Shown here piece by piece: positions 45,085-54,627 of a stretch of DNA of 64,000 nucleotides (positions are counted from its first letter, which is position 1; every line of letters starts with the position of its first letter). This DNA is from Candidatus Zhuqueibacterota bacterium (GTDB lineage: Bacteria > BS750m-G25). The notes under the pieces are model-generated. The model did no database searches. It saw only the letters and a program-made list of their open reading frames with translations, and was not told where the DNA came from. The stretch covers positions 1 through 64,000 of the forward strand of contig JADHWK010000008.1 of the NCBI GenBank assembly GCA_016783505.1, given 5' to 3'. The position numbers and the translations under genes are program-made.

Positions 45085-45807
45085 ATGATGATCCGCAAAC
45101 GTATTTTAATTTTAGCCCTTGCTTTAATCTCGGCTTCATTATTGAGCAAAACAATTCATGGGCAAGGGGATATTTCCGCTGAGGAGATTCTTAAAAAAGT
45201 CCAGGAGCCGTTTGATTCCATTCAGGACTACGTGGTTGACATCCAGGCCAGGGTGGATATGGAGGGAGTGCGGGTTCCTGAGATGGTCGTTAAAGTCTCC
45301 TTCAAGCAACCGGACAAGGTGCATTTTGAATCGGAGGGTTTCGCCATGCTGCCCCGTGAGGGGATCATCATCAACCCGGCAAAATTCTTAGAAGAGGGTT
45401 CTCAAGCAGCCCTGTTGGGAAAGGATAGTCTGGAGGGGGAGGAAATGTATCTGCTTGAGTTGGTTCCCACTACCGAAAGCCTTTTGAACCCCAAGGTCCA
45501 TCTCTGGGTGGACGGGGAAAGATGGGTCATCCGACAGATAAAGATGATCCCGGCCCAGGGGGGTGGAGTCACGGTGCGGATAGAACCGGTCCTGGTCCAG
45601 GGTGAATTCTGGCTGCCCCAAAAGACCACTGTGGAGGTAGACTTCCCCCAGAGGAGAGGGATGGAAACCCGCGGTCCCCATCAGGACCCCGACCGACGGC
45701 GACCATTTGAGAAGCCCCCCCGATCAGGAAAGATCACCATTACTTTCAGCAACTATCAGATCAACACCGGCCTTTCCGATGAGATATTTGAGGAGGAAAC
45801 TCAATGA
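45085..45807 (+). CDS. LolA-like outer-membrane lipoprotein-sorting protein
   Basis: 240 residues with signal peptide (IRKRILILALALISASLLSKTIHGQ). The LolA/LolB-type half-barrel is suggested by 'SAEEILKKVQEPFDSIQDYVVDIQARVDMEG', 'VSFKQPDKVHFESEGFAMLPREG' and 'LWVDGERWVIRQIKMI'. It probably carries lipids or lipoproteins in the periplasm, but this branch is diverse. Stop overlaps the next gene's ATG by 4 bases (ATGA). First gene of the 45085-47538 operon. Confidence 0.75.
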   Translation: MMIRKRILILALALISASLLSKTIHGQGDISAEEILKKVQEPFDSIQDYVVDIQARVDMEGVRVPEMVVKVSFKQPDKVHFESEGFAMLPREGIIINPAKFLEEGSQAALLGKDSLEGEEMYLLELVPTTESLLNPKVHLWVDGERWVIRQIKMIPAQGGGVTVRIEPVLVQGEFWLPQKTTVEVDFPQRRGMETRGPHQDPDRRRPFEKPPRSGKITITFSNYQINTGLSDEIFEEETQ

Positions 45808-46244
45808 TCCCCTACGAGGACTTCTGGTCAATGGATAAAAAATATGCCGTGGTGGGAGCTTCCCGGGATCGAAAAAAGTTTGGCAACTTGGTCTACCGGA
45901 TGGCTAAAGAGAGGGGGTTTACCGTCTGGCCCGTCAATCCCAACGCCGGGGAAGTGGAAGGCGACCCCTGTTATTCCAGCTTAAAGGATCTCCCCCAGCC
46001 GGTGGATGGTGTGGTGCTGGTCGTCCCCCCCGAGGTTAGCCGGAAGGTGGCAGAGGAATGCCTCAATCTGGGGGTCAAGAACCTGTGGTTTCAGCCCGGG
46101 TCGGCGTCTGAAGAAGTACTGGTATGGTGTCGGGAGAAAGGGTTGAACACCTATAGCAGACGCTGTGCCCTCCTTTACCTGAAACCGATAAAGTTTCCCC
46201 ATTCGCTGCATGCGTGGATTTTAAAGCTGTTCGGTAAATATTAA
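45804..46244 (+). CDS. CoA-binding domain protein (YccU-like)
   Basis: 146 residues, a single Rossmann-type CoA-binding domain: 'YAVVGASRDRKKFGNLVYRMAKERGFTVWPVNPN', 'VDGVVLVVPPEVSRKVAEECLNLGVKNLWFQPGSAS'. Same fold as the N-terminal part of acyl-CoA synthetases (ADP-forming), here alone. Function not established. Translationally coupled to the LolA-like gene. Confidence 0.88.
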   Translation: MIPYEDFWSMDKKYAVVGASRDRKKFGNLVYRMAKERGFTVWPVNPNAGEVEGDPCYSSLKDLPQPVDGVVLVVPPEVSRKVAEECLNLGVKNLWFQPGSASEEVLVWCREKGLNTYSRRCALLYLKPIKFPHSLHAWILKLFGKY

Positions 46245-46257
46245 GGGAGGGATAATC

Positions 46258-47538
46258 GTGAACCGACTGATAGGGATAGTGGGTATTTTCGCCCTGCTGG
46301 GGCTGGCGTGGCTGCTATCTAACAACAAAAGAAAAATAAACTATCGCTTGATCTTATGGGGGATCGCCCTTCAGGTTCTTTTCGCCTTGATCATCCTGAA
46401 GACCCCGCCGGGGAAAGCGGTCTTCTTCTTTGCCCGGGCGGCCATCGCCAAGGTCTTAAGCTTCACCGACGCCGGGGCCAGCTTTCTGTTCGGTAATATC
46501 TATTATGGGGATGAAGGAGTCGTCCAGGGCTTAAAGCAGATGGACCCCAACATACCCGGTCCTGTGCAGTTGTTTGACGCCGGGGGAAAGCGGTTCGTGA
46601 ACCTGGGGGTCATCTTTGCCTTTCATATCCTGCCCACTATTATCTTTTTCGCCTCGCTGACGTCGGTGCTCTACCATCTGGGGGTGATGCAGAGGGTGGT
46701 TCAGTTCATGGCCTGGGTGATGACGAAAACCATGGGCACCAGCGGGGCTGAGTCCCTGTCGGCCGCCTCCAACATCTTCGTCGGTCAGACCGAGGCCCCG
46801 TTGGTCATTCGTCCTTATGTTTCCGAGATGACCATGTCCGAACTGATGGCCATCATGACGGGGGGATTTGCCACCGTGGCCGGGGGGGTGATGGCGGCCT
46901 ACGTCCGCTTCGGCATAGACGCCGGTCATCTAATGGCGGCCTCGGTGATGTCGGCCCCAGCGGCCCTGGTGGTGGCCAAGATCATGTTTCCAGAGACAGA
47001 GGCCCCCAAAACGATGGGAACGGTGAAGTTGGCGGTGGAAAAGAGGACTGTAAACATCATTGACGCCGCCGCCCAGGGGGCCGCCGACGGGCTGAGGTTA
47101 GCCGCCAACGTAGGGGCCATGTTGCTGGCCTTCATCGCCCTGATCGCTATGATTAACTACGGACTGGGTTTTATAGGCCTCAGCCTGAGGGAAATCTTTG
47201 GCTACCTTTTCTCACCGATAGCCTTTTTTATGGGGGTGGAATTTAAGGATATTCTCAGCTTTGGGAATCTTTTGGGCACGAAGATCTCCATAAACGAATT
47301 TATCGCCTATATTGAACTGGGCAATCTTAAGGAGACCCTATCCCCCCGTACGTATACCATCGCCACCTACGCCTTGTGCGGGTTCGCCAATTTCTCCTCC
47401 ATCGCCATTCAGATTGGCGGGATCGGCGGGATTGCCCCAGGGCGGAAGCACGACCTGGCCAAGTTGGGTCTTAAGGCCATGATCGCCGGCGCCCTAGCCT
47501 CCTGGTTGACGGCCACCATTGCGGGGATACTTATTTAA
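46258..47538 (+). CDS. NupC-type concentrative nucleoside transporter
   Basis: 426 residues, eight or more membrane helices. 'FIGQTEAPLVI'-type motif appears as 'NIFVGQTEAPLVIRPYVSEMTMSELMAIMTGGFATVAGGVMAAYV', the hallmark of the CNT family, and later 'GTKISINEFIAYIEL' and 'ALCGFANFSSIAIQIGGIGG'. It imports nucleosides with protons or sodium. GTG start follows GGGAGGGAT. Terminator follows at 47573. Confidence 0.95.
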   Translation: MNRLIGIVGIFALLGLAWLLSNNKRKINYRLILWGIALQVLFALIILKTPPGKAVFFFARAAIAKVLSFTDAGASFLFGNIYYGDEGVVQGLKQMDPNIPGPVQLFDAGGKRFVNLGVIFAFHILPTIIFFASLTSVLYHLGVMQRVVQFMAWVMTKTMGTSGAESLSAASNIFVGQTEAPLVIRPYVSEMTMSELMAIMTGGFATVAGGVMAAYVRFGIDAGHLMAASVMSAPAALVVAKIMFPETEAPKTMGTVKLAVEKRTVNIIDAAAQGAADGLRLAANVGAMLLAFIALIAMINYGLGFIGLSLREIFGYLFSPIAFFMGVEFKDILSFGNLLGTKISINEFIAYIELGNLKETLSPRTYTIATYALCGFANFSSIAIQIGGIGGIAPGRKHDLAKLGLKAMIAGALASWLTATIAGILI

Positions 47539-47572
47539 CAAATTACGGAGTTACCCGATTGGGTATAATATA

Positions 47573-47604
47573 AAAGGCGGAAGGACTATCCTTTTCGCCT
47601 TTTT
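47573..47604 (+). terminator. Intrinsic terminator after nupC-like gene
   Basis: aaaaggcg-gaaggactatccttt-tcgccttttt: stem with A/T tails; end of the 45085-47538 operon. Confidence 0.8.
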
Positions 47605-47723
47605 TCTTTTTCGCTAAAAAAATTACTATCCAAGTGAAAATTTAGGTTGATTTTAAGATAAAAATGATTTATTTTATAAGATTGAATAATTTAAACCAAA
47701 ATTGGTTTGGGTTTTTGAACTTT

Positions 47724-49001
47724 ATGGGTAGGCCATCCGAAAAGTTAATCCCTATTTTATCCCTGTTGTTCCTCATCTATACCTTCACCGCTTTGCCCCT
47801 GAACGGCCAGGAAGGCATTGACCAGGAGATCAAGGCCGAAGAGGACAAGCTGGTCCAAATCAAGGCTGACATTAAGGATTTCGAAAGTAAACTCAAAGAG
47901 ACCGGAAAGAAAGAGAAATCCCTTCTGAAGTCCTTAGACGATCTGGATCGGGAGATTTACCTCAGGCAGAAACTTTTGAAGCAGCTCCGGGTGGGAAAAA
48001 GAAGGATAGAGACGAAAATTGCCCAGAAAGAGAAAGAAATTCAGAATACCCAGGAAAGATTGAACTTGCTGGCTATTAATCTGAATATGACGGGAAAGGA
48101 GCTTGAACGGCTGATGGCCATCGTGCACAAGCGGGCAATTTATGCCTACAAGCACGGGTTTATGGGGGACCTGGAGCTTTTGCTGACCGCTGAGTCGGTT
48201 AATCAGGCTATAGTGCGGGCTAAATACCTGCGGTTGATCGCCCAGCGCGACAAAAGAAATATTTTAAAAATAAAAGAGAAAAAAACAGAGATTGCCGGGC
48301 TTCAGGGGGGGACGGAACGCCAGCAGGCCAGGTTGGGATCGCAGAAGAGGGATCTGGAGAATGGGGTGAAGAAGAAGAACGCTAACATTCGGGAAACCCG
48401 ACAAGAGGAAGCGAAGCTTAAACGCAAAAAGACCTCCCGGAAAAAACTCCTGGCCAGGGTTCGAAAGGATAAAGACCTGTTGCGGAAGGAACTTGAGGAG
48501 AGAAAAGCCGCCGCAAAGGAATTGGAGGCTTTGATCGTTGCGTTGGAGAAGAAACGGCTTGAGAAGGCGAAAGTGGTTGAGGCGGGCCCCCTACTGGCTG
48601 ATTTTCGGGGGAGGCTGGATTGGCCGGCCAAGGGCCGGGTGGTCTCCCATTTCGGCAAGAGTCGCAACTGGAAGTTAAACACCATTACCGAAAATACCGG
48701 GATTGACATCAAGGCCAAACTGGGTTCCCCGGTGCGGGCAGTGGGGCCGGGGGAGGTGACCATAATCACCTGGCTGCGGGGGTTCGGTAACACGGTTATC
48801 ATCAGCCACCCCGGGGGATTTTATACGGTCTACTCCCACCTGGGGGAAATCCTGTGTGATGAAAAGGAGCGGGTAGGCCCTGGTCAGGTGATCGGTAGGG
48901 TGGGGGACACGGGCTCGGTGGACGGGGCCAAGCTTCACTTTGAAATCTGGGAACGGCGGCAGAAACATAACCCGGAAAAGTGGCTGAAAAGACGGGGTTG
49001 A
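47724..49001 (+). CDS. EnvC-like coiled-coil protein with degenerate LytM domain
   Basis: 425 residues from ATG 47724; the frame is open from 47664, but the signal peptide (LIPILSLLFLIYTFTALPLNGQ) fits the later start. A long coiled coil (about residues 30-275) is followed by an M23/LytM domain (about 285-420). Key zinc ligands are altered: the first-motif H-x-G-x-D reads 'NTGID' and the H-x-H motif reads 'KLHFEI', while 'YSHL' is kept. This matches EnvC-type activators of cell-wall amidases, which have lost catalysis. Periplasmic; likely acts in daughter-cell separation. Confidence 0.88.
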   Translation: MGRPSEKLIPILSLLFLIYTFTALPLNGQEGIDQEIKAEEDKLVQIKADIKDFESKLKETGKKEKSLLKSLDDLDREIYLRQKLLKQLRVGKRRIETKIAQKEKEIQNTQERLNLLAINLNMTGKELERLMAIVHKRAIYAYKHGFMGDLELLLTAESVNQAIVRAKYLRLIAQRDKRNILKIKEKKTEIAGLQGGTERQQARLGSQKRDLENGVKKKNANIRETRQEEAKLKRKKTSRKKLLARVRKDKDLLRKELEERKAAAKELEALIVALEKKRLEKAKVVEAGPLLADFRGRLDWPAKGRVVSHFGKSRNWKLNTITENTGIDIKAKLGSPVRAVGPGEVTIITWLRGFGNTVIISHPGGFYTVYSHLGEILCDEKERVGPGQVIGRVGDTGSVDGAKLHFEIWERRQKHNPEKWLKRRG

Positions 49002-49135
49002 TAGAGGGGAAACAGACGGATAACAATCAATTGCTATCTTAAGAATTATCTGTAAATCCAATTAATTGGATTGAATATTCGGAGGAATGATTCACCCCGG
49101 ATATTCGGAATTCCCATTAGAAAAGGAAGTTATCG

Positions 49136-50272
49136 GTGGCTTTTAGTAGGGTTTTGGGTCAGACTCGCATTAAGAGTGTCATGGGGAAGACGTTGAAGGG
49201 GGGACGGCTGGCCCATGCTTACCTCTTAACCGGCCCGGATGGGGTGGGCAAGGAGGCCATGGCCCTGGAGATATGCAGGGTTCTTCATTGCCGTGCCCAA
49301 GGATCTAAAAAAGGGCAGGGATTGGAACCTTGCGGGCGGTGTCCGGGCTGTCAGAAAATGAAGGGACTGGTCCACCCCGACCTTAAGCTCCTCTTCCCCA
49401 TACCGAGCCGCTGGGCTAATAAACCCCCGGAGTCGGCCAATGGTGGGGATCTTCTGGGGGAAGAGATCGCCAAAAAAGCCGATGATTATTACCATACCAT
49501 TCGCATCCCCGGGGGAAATAACATCTTGATCGAACAGATCCGGCCCCTGAACCGTTACTTGGCCTTCCGGCCGGTGGAGAGCGATTGGAAGGTTATCATC
49601 ATCTTTCAGGCCGATCGGCTCACCCCTGAGGCGGCCAACGCCCTGTTGCACATCCTGGAGGAACCGCCCTCTCAGTCCCTTTTTCTGCTGGTATCCGGCC
49701 AGCCCGGCTCGATCCTGCCCACCATCCGCTCCCGGTGTCAGGGGGTGAGATTTGCCAATGTAGGGGAGGAAGAGATTTTGAGGGGGCTGAAGGAAAAGGG
49801 TATCCCTGAAGAAAGATTAAGCCGTTTGATTGCAAAGCTGGCAGGGGGAAGCTTCGGGGTGGCTCTCAGGCTGGCTGCAGAGGATGTGGACCGCAACAGG
49901 GAAGGAGCCTTGGGCCTGGTGCTGGGTTTTACCGGGGGGAGTCCCTCTCAGGTTTCTGATTTGATTGAGGAATGGCAGGGGAAGGATCGGTATCAACTGA
50001 CAGAGGGGTTACGACTGGTTTCACTCTGGCTCCGGGATGCCCAGATTCTTAGGGAGCTAACAGCCCGAGACGGGGAATCCTGCCCCCATCTCGTGAACCA
50101 AGATCGAGCCGATCGGGTGGTGGAAGTGCTGGACCGATTTCCCCGTGGAGACTTTCTCGGGGCGGTGGCCCAGGTGGAAAAAGCAGTTGATTTAATTGAC
50201 AAAAATGTGTATCTTAAATCGATCTTGATGAATTTAGCAATAAATCTACGGGCTCTATTGGGAGGGAAATAA
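49136..50272 (+). CDS. holB: DNA polymerase III subunit delta' (clamp-loader component)
   Basis: 378 residues. AAA+ domain with 'AYLLTGPDGVGKEAMALEICRVLHC' (Walker A-like), a zinc module 'CGRCPGCQKM' and 'LHPDLKLLFP'-type motif 'VHPDLKLLFPI'. 'PEAANALLHILEEPPSQSLFLLVSGQPGSILPTIRSRCQGV' is the DnaX/HolB signature. GTG 49136 is the start; GGAAG precedes it. 49055-49072 upstream is a palindrome of the kind found at 5297-5341. Confidence 0.92.
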   Translation: MAFSRVLGQTRIKSVMGKTLKGGRLAHAYLLTGPDGVGKEAMALEICRVLHCRAQGSKKGQGLEPCGRCPGCQKMKGLVHPDLKLLFPIPSRWANKPPESANGGDLLGEEIAKKADDYYHTIRIPGGNNILIEQIRPLNRYLAFRPVESDWKVIIIFQADRLTPEAANALLHILEEPPSQSLFLLVSGQPGSILPTIRSRCQGVRFANVGEEEILRGLKEKGIPEERLSRLIAKLAGGSFGVALRLAAEDVDRNREGALGLVLGFTGGSPSQVSDLIEEWQGKDRYQLTEGLRLVSLWLRDAQILRELTARDGESCPHLVNQDRADRVVEVLDRFPRGDFLGAVAQVEKAVDLIDKNVYLKSILMNLAINLRALLGGK

Positions 50273-50336
50273 ATAGAGTTCCTCCCGAATTTTGGGGAGT
50301 TAGTTAGGGATACAACTTTGATGCAGGACAGAATAT

Positions 50337-50563
50337 ATTGAAAAATCCGATCAGTCCGGCGCCTGACGGAAGCACGATCCCGAACCTTCGGGATGAAACA
50401 AACTCAAATCAGTCGGGAGCCTGACCGATGACCAAAGCACAAAAATTCAAAACAATATGATTTAAGTGAATAACGTTTTGGATCCGCCTGCGGCGGAATA
50501 TTTGTATTTTGTAATTTGTTCCCCGCACATGCGGGGTATTTGAATTTAGAATTTATTTGGTTG
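50337..50563 (+). repeat. Composite dispersed repeat, copy 2
   Basis: Begins 'attgaaaaatccgatcag', then 'tccggcgcctgacggaag', a 'tcccgaa-cc-ttcggga' palindrome, 'gaaacaaa', 'aaaacaatatgatttaag', 'tgaataacgttttg', 'gatccgcctgcggcgga', 'ccccgcacatgcgggg', and ends 'tttgaatttagaatttattt'. The first 66 bases match copy 3 (60164-60229) almost perfectly. Confidence 0.8.
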
Positions 50564-50572
50564 GGGGTTAAC

Positions 50573-51448
50573 ATGGCTAATGTATTAGAGGTCAAATTTA
50601 AGGGATCCCGGCGGGGATTTTATCTCAATCCCCAGGGATTTCCCTTCCGGATTGGGGATTACGCCATCGTTCAGGCGGAAAAAGGGGAGGATCTGGGAAC
50701 GGTGGTCTACAAGGGGGATGCCGAGAGCTGCTGGCGTAAGTTGAACGGGGTTACTGCAGAGTTACTGCGCAAGCCCACCACTAAGGACCTTGAGGCGTTG
50801 CGGAAAAACCGGGATCGTGAACGGGGGGCGTTCCAAGTGTGCCGGGACTTAATCTCCCGACACGGAATGGAGATGAAGCTGGTGGACGTGGAGTTCCAAT
50901 TCGACGGTAAGAAAGTGACCTTTTACTTCACCGCCGAGGGCCGGGTGGACTTTCGGGAACTGGTTAAAGACCTGGCGGCTGTCTACCGCTCCCGGATTGA
51001 GATGCACCAGATCGGGGTGCGGGACGAGGCCAAACGGGTTGGGGGCCTGGGCCCCTGTGGCTGTCCGCTGTGCTGCGCCTCCTTCCTGACCGAATTCCGG
51101 CCGGTCACCATGCAGATGGTAAAGGACCAAAACCTGCCTCCCAATCCCGGCAAAAACTCAGGGCTCTGCGGCCGGCTCTTCTGTTGCCTGCTATATGAAG
51201 AAGGCTTTTATCAGGAGGAAATGAAGAAATACCCACCGCTGGATGCAATTCTGGAGACCAAACATGGTTCGGGAAGGGTGGAAAAATTGGACATCTTCAA
51301 AGAGCTGGTTTATGTTCGGTACGGGGAGGAGGAATATGAAGTCCTGGGGCGGGAGGAAGCAAACCGATTGTATAGGAATAACCCCGAGAAAACAGAAGTC
51401 CCCATTGAACCCGAAAATGAAAACAATAAAAACAAGGTAACTGTTTAG
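50573..51448 (+). CDS. ricT: RicT/YaaT PSP1-domain iron-sulfur protein
   Basis: 291 residues from ATG 50573 (MANVLEVKFKGSRRG). PSP1 C-terminal domain with the conserved cysteines 'GGLGPCGCPLCCASFL' and 'SGLCGRLFCCLLYEE', which in Bacillus RicT coordinate a [4Fe-4S] cluster in the Ric complex affecting mRNA processing by RNase Y. Adjacent to holB, as in many bacteria. No ribosome site is obvious (TTGGGGG). Confidence 0.92.
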   Translation: MANVLEVKFKGSRRGFYLNPQGFPFRIGDYAIVQAEKGEDLGTVVYKGDAESCWRKLNGVTAELLRKPTTKDLEALRKNRDRERGAFQVCRDLISRHGMEMKLVDVEFQFDGKKVTFYFTAEGRVDFRELVKDLAAVYRSRIEMHQIGVRDEAKRVGGLGPCGCPLCCASFLTEFRPVTMQMVKDQNLPPNPGKNSGLCGRLFCCLLYEEGFYQEEMKKYPPLDAILETKHGSGRVEKLDIFKELVYVRYGEEEYEVLGREEANRLYRNNPEKTEVPIEPENENNKNKVTV

Positions 51449-51757
51449 ATATCCGTTAAGCTTCGGACTGATCCGTCAGGAGCCCGACTCATTGGATTTA
51501 CTGATATAAATTTATTAATACAGTAATTTGTTGTTCTAGGGGAAAAGCGATAGAGTTACCCCTTGAGGTTTAAATATCCGGCTTAGTTCATCTAAAAGAG
51601 TACCCGTACCCCGAATTCTTGGGGTGCGAACAAGCCGCAAACCTGAAGCCTGCTACACAAAAACTTGGGGGTGGTATTTATTCGAAAAGGGGGTTGAGTT
51701 TGTTTGTATCCATAGAAGAACTAAGTTTCAAAATTCTAAAAAAGGTCAAAGAAATAT
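51449..51757. other. Intergenic region with repeat fragments
   Basis: No gene seen. It holds fragments resembling the composite repeat ('cggactgatccgtcaggagcccgactcattgg' in part) and 'accccgaattcttggggt' (about 51609-51626), a small inverted repeat. metG promoter expected near the end. Confidence 0.35.
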
Positions 51758-53653
51758 ATGAAATCCGATAAATTTTACATCACCACCCCCATCTATTATG
51801 TCAATGATGAACCCCACATCGGCCATGCCTATACCACCGTCCTGGCCGATGTGCTGGCCCGCTACCATCGCCTGTTCGGCCAGAGGGTTTTCTTCCTGAC
51901 CGGGGTGGACGAGCACGGCCAGAAGCTAAAGGAGGCGGCCCAGGCAGCCGGCCAGGACCCCCAGGCCTTCTGCGACCGGATGGTGGGGCGGTTTCTGGCC
52001 ACCTGGAAGAAGCTCAACATAACTAACGACGACTTTATCCGCACCACTTCAGATCGCCATAAAAAAGTCGTCCGCCATATCCTGTCAGAAATCTACCGGA
52101 AGGGGGAAATCTATACCGGTCAATACGAAGGGTGGTACTGTGTTCCCGAAGAGCGTTTCTGGACCGAGAAGGACCTGATGGATGGAAATTGCCCCTCATG
52201 CGGTCGCGGGGTCAAACGGATCGCTGAGAGAAATTACTTCTTCCGAATGGGCAAATATCAGGACTGGCTCATTGGGTACATCCAGGATCACCCCTCTTTC
52301 ATCCAACCTGCGACCCGGCGCAACGAGGTGCTGGGGTTTCTGAACCGGCCCCTAGGGGATCTGTGCATCTCCCGGCCCAGGAAGCGCTTGAGCTGGGGCA
52401 TCCCCCTGCCCTTCGACCCCGACTACGTGACCTATGTCTGGTTTGACGCCCTGATTAATTACGTCTCAGCAATCGGCTACGACACAGACGATTCGGCCTT
52501 TCAGCGCTGGTGGCCGGCCACATATCACCTTATCGGTAAGGACATCCTCACCACCCATTGCGTGTACTGGCCCACCATGCTGAAGGCGGCGGGTATTCCC
52601 CTGCCCGAGACGGTCTTTGCCCACGGATGGTGGCTCATTAAAGAAACCAAGATGTCCAAGTCCCTGGGGAACGTGGTGCGACCCCTTGAGCTGGCTGACA
52701 GATATGGTGTGGACCCGCTGAGGTATTTTTTGATGCGAGAGATGGTGCTGGGGCAGGATGCCTCCTTCAGCGAGGAGGCCTTTAGGGGCCGCTACGACTC
52801 GGATCTGGCCAACGATCTGGGCAACCTGGTCAGCCGACTTAATAGGATGGTTGCCAGCTATTTTGACGGTAAAATTCCATCTAAGGGTGGCCGTCCTGCC
52901 GTAAACGAACTGGTGAACCAGACCCTCCGAACCCCTAAGGGGGTGAAGGAATTAGTGGAAGGTCTTAAGGTCAACCAGGCGGTGGAGACGGTTCTAAACC
53001 TTATTCGCCGGACCAATAAATATCTTGAGGATGAGGCCCCCTGGAAATTAATTCGGGTTGACCGGGAGAGGACCGCGGGGGTACTCTACAACGCACTGGA
53101 GGCTCTGCGGATTGCTGTCTATTTGCTCTATCCGATAATGCCCTCCAAGATGGGAGAACTGTTGGATTGGCTTGGCGTTAGCCCCTCAGCCGTCCGATTT
53201 GACCAGGATCTGGTATGGGGGAAGTTGACCCCGGGCCGGACCCTTTCGGACCGGGGAGCGCTCTTTCCCCGGATCGGCACTAAAGAAATCAGAGTACCTA
53301 TTGGTAAGCAGATAAAGGAGGAACTCCAGGAAATGATTACCATTGAAGATTTCAAGATGGTGGACTTACGGGTAGCCCGGGTAGTCAGTGCTGAACGGGT
53401 TCCAGGAGCTGACAAATTGTTGAAAATTAAGATAGACCTGGGAACCGAGCAACGGCAGATCGTGGCCGGAATTGCTGAACATTATACCCCCGAGGACCTG
53501 GTGGGAAAAGACATCGCCGTGGTGATTAACCTGAAGCCGGCCCGCATCCGGGGAGTTGAGTCTAATGGAATGCTGCTGGCAGCCGAGGACAAGGATGGGG
53601 TAGTCCTGGTCACCCTCGACCAACCCACCCAGAGCGGGACGAAAATAAGCTAA
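51758..53653 (+). CDS. metG: Methionyl-tRNA synthetase
   Basis: 631 residues. Class I catalytic domain with 'HIGH' as PHIGHAYT near residue 20 and 'KMSKS' in 'IKETKMSKSLGNVV' near residue 300. One zinc knuckle is visible (CPSCGRGVKRI). Anticodon-binding helical part at about 360-510. The C-terminal domain (about 525-631, 'DFKMVDLRVARVVSAERVPGADKLLKIKIDLG') is the tRNA-binding OB fold that aids dimerisation. Charges tRNA-Met for initiation and elongation. Confidence 0.97.
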   Translation: MKSDKFYITTPIYYVNDEPHIGHAYTTVLADVLARYHRLFGQRVFFLTGVDEHGQKLKEAAQAAGQDPQAFCDRMVGRFLATWKKLNITNDDFIRTTSDRHKKVVRHILSEIYRKGEIYTGQYEGWYCVPEERFWTEKDLMDGNCPSCGRGVKRIAERNYFFRMGKYQDWLIGYIQDHPSFIQPATRRNEVLGFLNRPLGDLCISRPRKRLSWGIPLPFDPDYVTYVWFDALINYVSAIGYDTDDSAFQRWWPATYHLIGKDILTTHCVYWPTMLKAAGIPLPETVFAHGWWLIKETKMSKSLGNVVRPLELADRYGVDPLRYFLMREMVLGQDASFSEEAFRGRYDSDLANDLGNLVSRLNRMVASYFDGKIPSKGGRPAVNELVNQTLRTPKGVKELVEGLKVNQAVETVLNLIRRTNKYLEDEAPWKLIRVDRERTAGVLYNALEALRIAVYLLYPIMPSKMGELLDWLGVSPSAVRFDQDLVWGKLTPGRTLSDRGALFPRIGTKEIRVPIGKQIKEELQEMITIEDFKMVDLRVARVVSAERVPGADKLLKIKIDLGTEQRQIVAGIAEHYTPEDLVGKDIAVVINLKPARIRGVESNGMLLAAEDKDGVVLVTLDQPTQSGTKIS

Positions 53654-53792
53654 TCGCTAAATTGGAATTATGGGAATGATTAGATGAATCGGACTTTATA
53701 TAATTACTTGCACCAACCAAAAAAGTTGGTGATGTCCTACTATGGTGATAATTTCCGTTCCATCGTTCTTTAATTTATAAACGAATGGTTTG

Positions 53793-54563
53793 ATGTTCAT
53801 TGACACCCACGCCCACTTGGATTTTCCCGAATTTGAGAATGACCGTGAAGAAGTCTCAAAGAGGGCGTTTGAAGGAGGGGTGGATGCGGTTCTCACCGTG
53901 GGGACCGACCTTCCTTCCAGCCGGAAGTCAGTGGAACTTGCCCACCGCTACGAAAGGGTTTTCGCTGCCGTGGGGGTTCATCCCCATGAGGCTGACCGGG
54001 TTACGGATGATGAGATCGTCGAGCTTGAGGAACTGAGCCATCATCCCTGGGTGGTGGCCATCGGTGAAGTGGGACTGGATTACTACCGGGGCTACGCCCA
54101 GCCCCGGAATCAAAAGGCCTTATTTCGGAAGATGATCGGGCTAGCTAACAGGAGAGGCCTTCCCTTGATTATCCACAATCGAAACGCCCACCGGGACGTG
54201 ATCGCCATCTTAAATGAGGAGATGACCGAGTCGTTAAGGGGGGTTTTCCACTGCTTTTCCGGTGACGAAGCCTTCCTGCAGAAGGTCCTGGACCTGAATT
54301 TTCTCGTTTCCTTCACGGGAAATATTACCTATAAAAACACCCCATTAGTCCCGGTAGTGGGGATGGTTCCCCTGGAAAAAATATTGCTGGAGACCGATGC
54401 TCCCTTTCTGGCCCCGGAGGGGCGGCGGGGAAAGCGCAATGAACCCGCCTGGGTGGTGGAGGTCGCCCAGAAGATAGCCGGGATAAAAGGGATTTCACTT
54501 GAAGAGGTGGGCAGGGTTACTTCTGAGAATGCCCGCAGACTCTTCCGATTTTGGAATAAATAA
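53793..54563 (+). CDS. tatD: TatD-family metal-dependent hydrolase
   Basis: 256 residues. TIM-barrel hydrolase with metal ligands in 'FIDTHAHLDFPEF', 'VAIGEVGLDYYRG', 'IIHNRNAH', 'VFHCFSG' and 'LLETDAPFLAPEGRRGKRNEP'. Family members are 3'-5' exonucleases/DNases. ATG 53793 is preferred to TTG 53790. It follows metG, a common order. A 51-base relative of its 3' end, at 57278, shows that DNA has been inserted after it. Confidence 0.93.
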   Translation: MFIDTHAHLDFPEFENDREEVSKRAFEGGVDAVLTVGTDLPSSRKSVELAHRYERVFAAVGVHPHEADRVTDDEIVELEELSHHPWVVAIGEVGLDYYRGYAQPRNQKALFRKMIGLANRRGLPLIIHNRNAHRDVIAILNEEMTESLRGVFHCFSGDEAFLQKVLDLNFLVSFTGNITYKNTPLVPVVGMVPLEKILLETDAPFLAPEGRRGKRNEPAWVVEVAQKIAGIKGISLEEVGRVTSENARRLFRFWNK

Positions 54564-54627
54564 GTGGCAATCGAAGATCTTATAAAGAGATTCTCTAGAA
54601 TAGATTATAAAAAGAAAGGGTTTCACC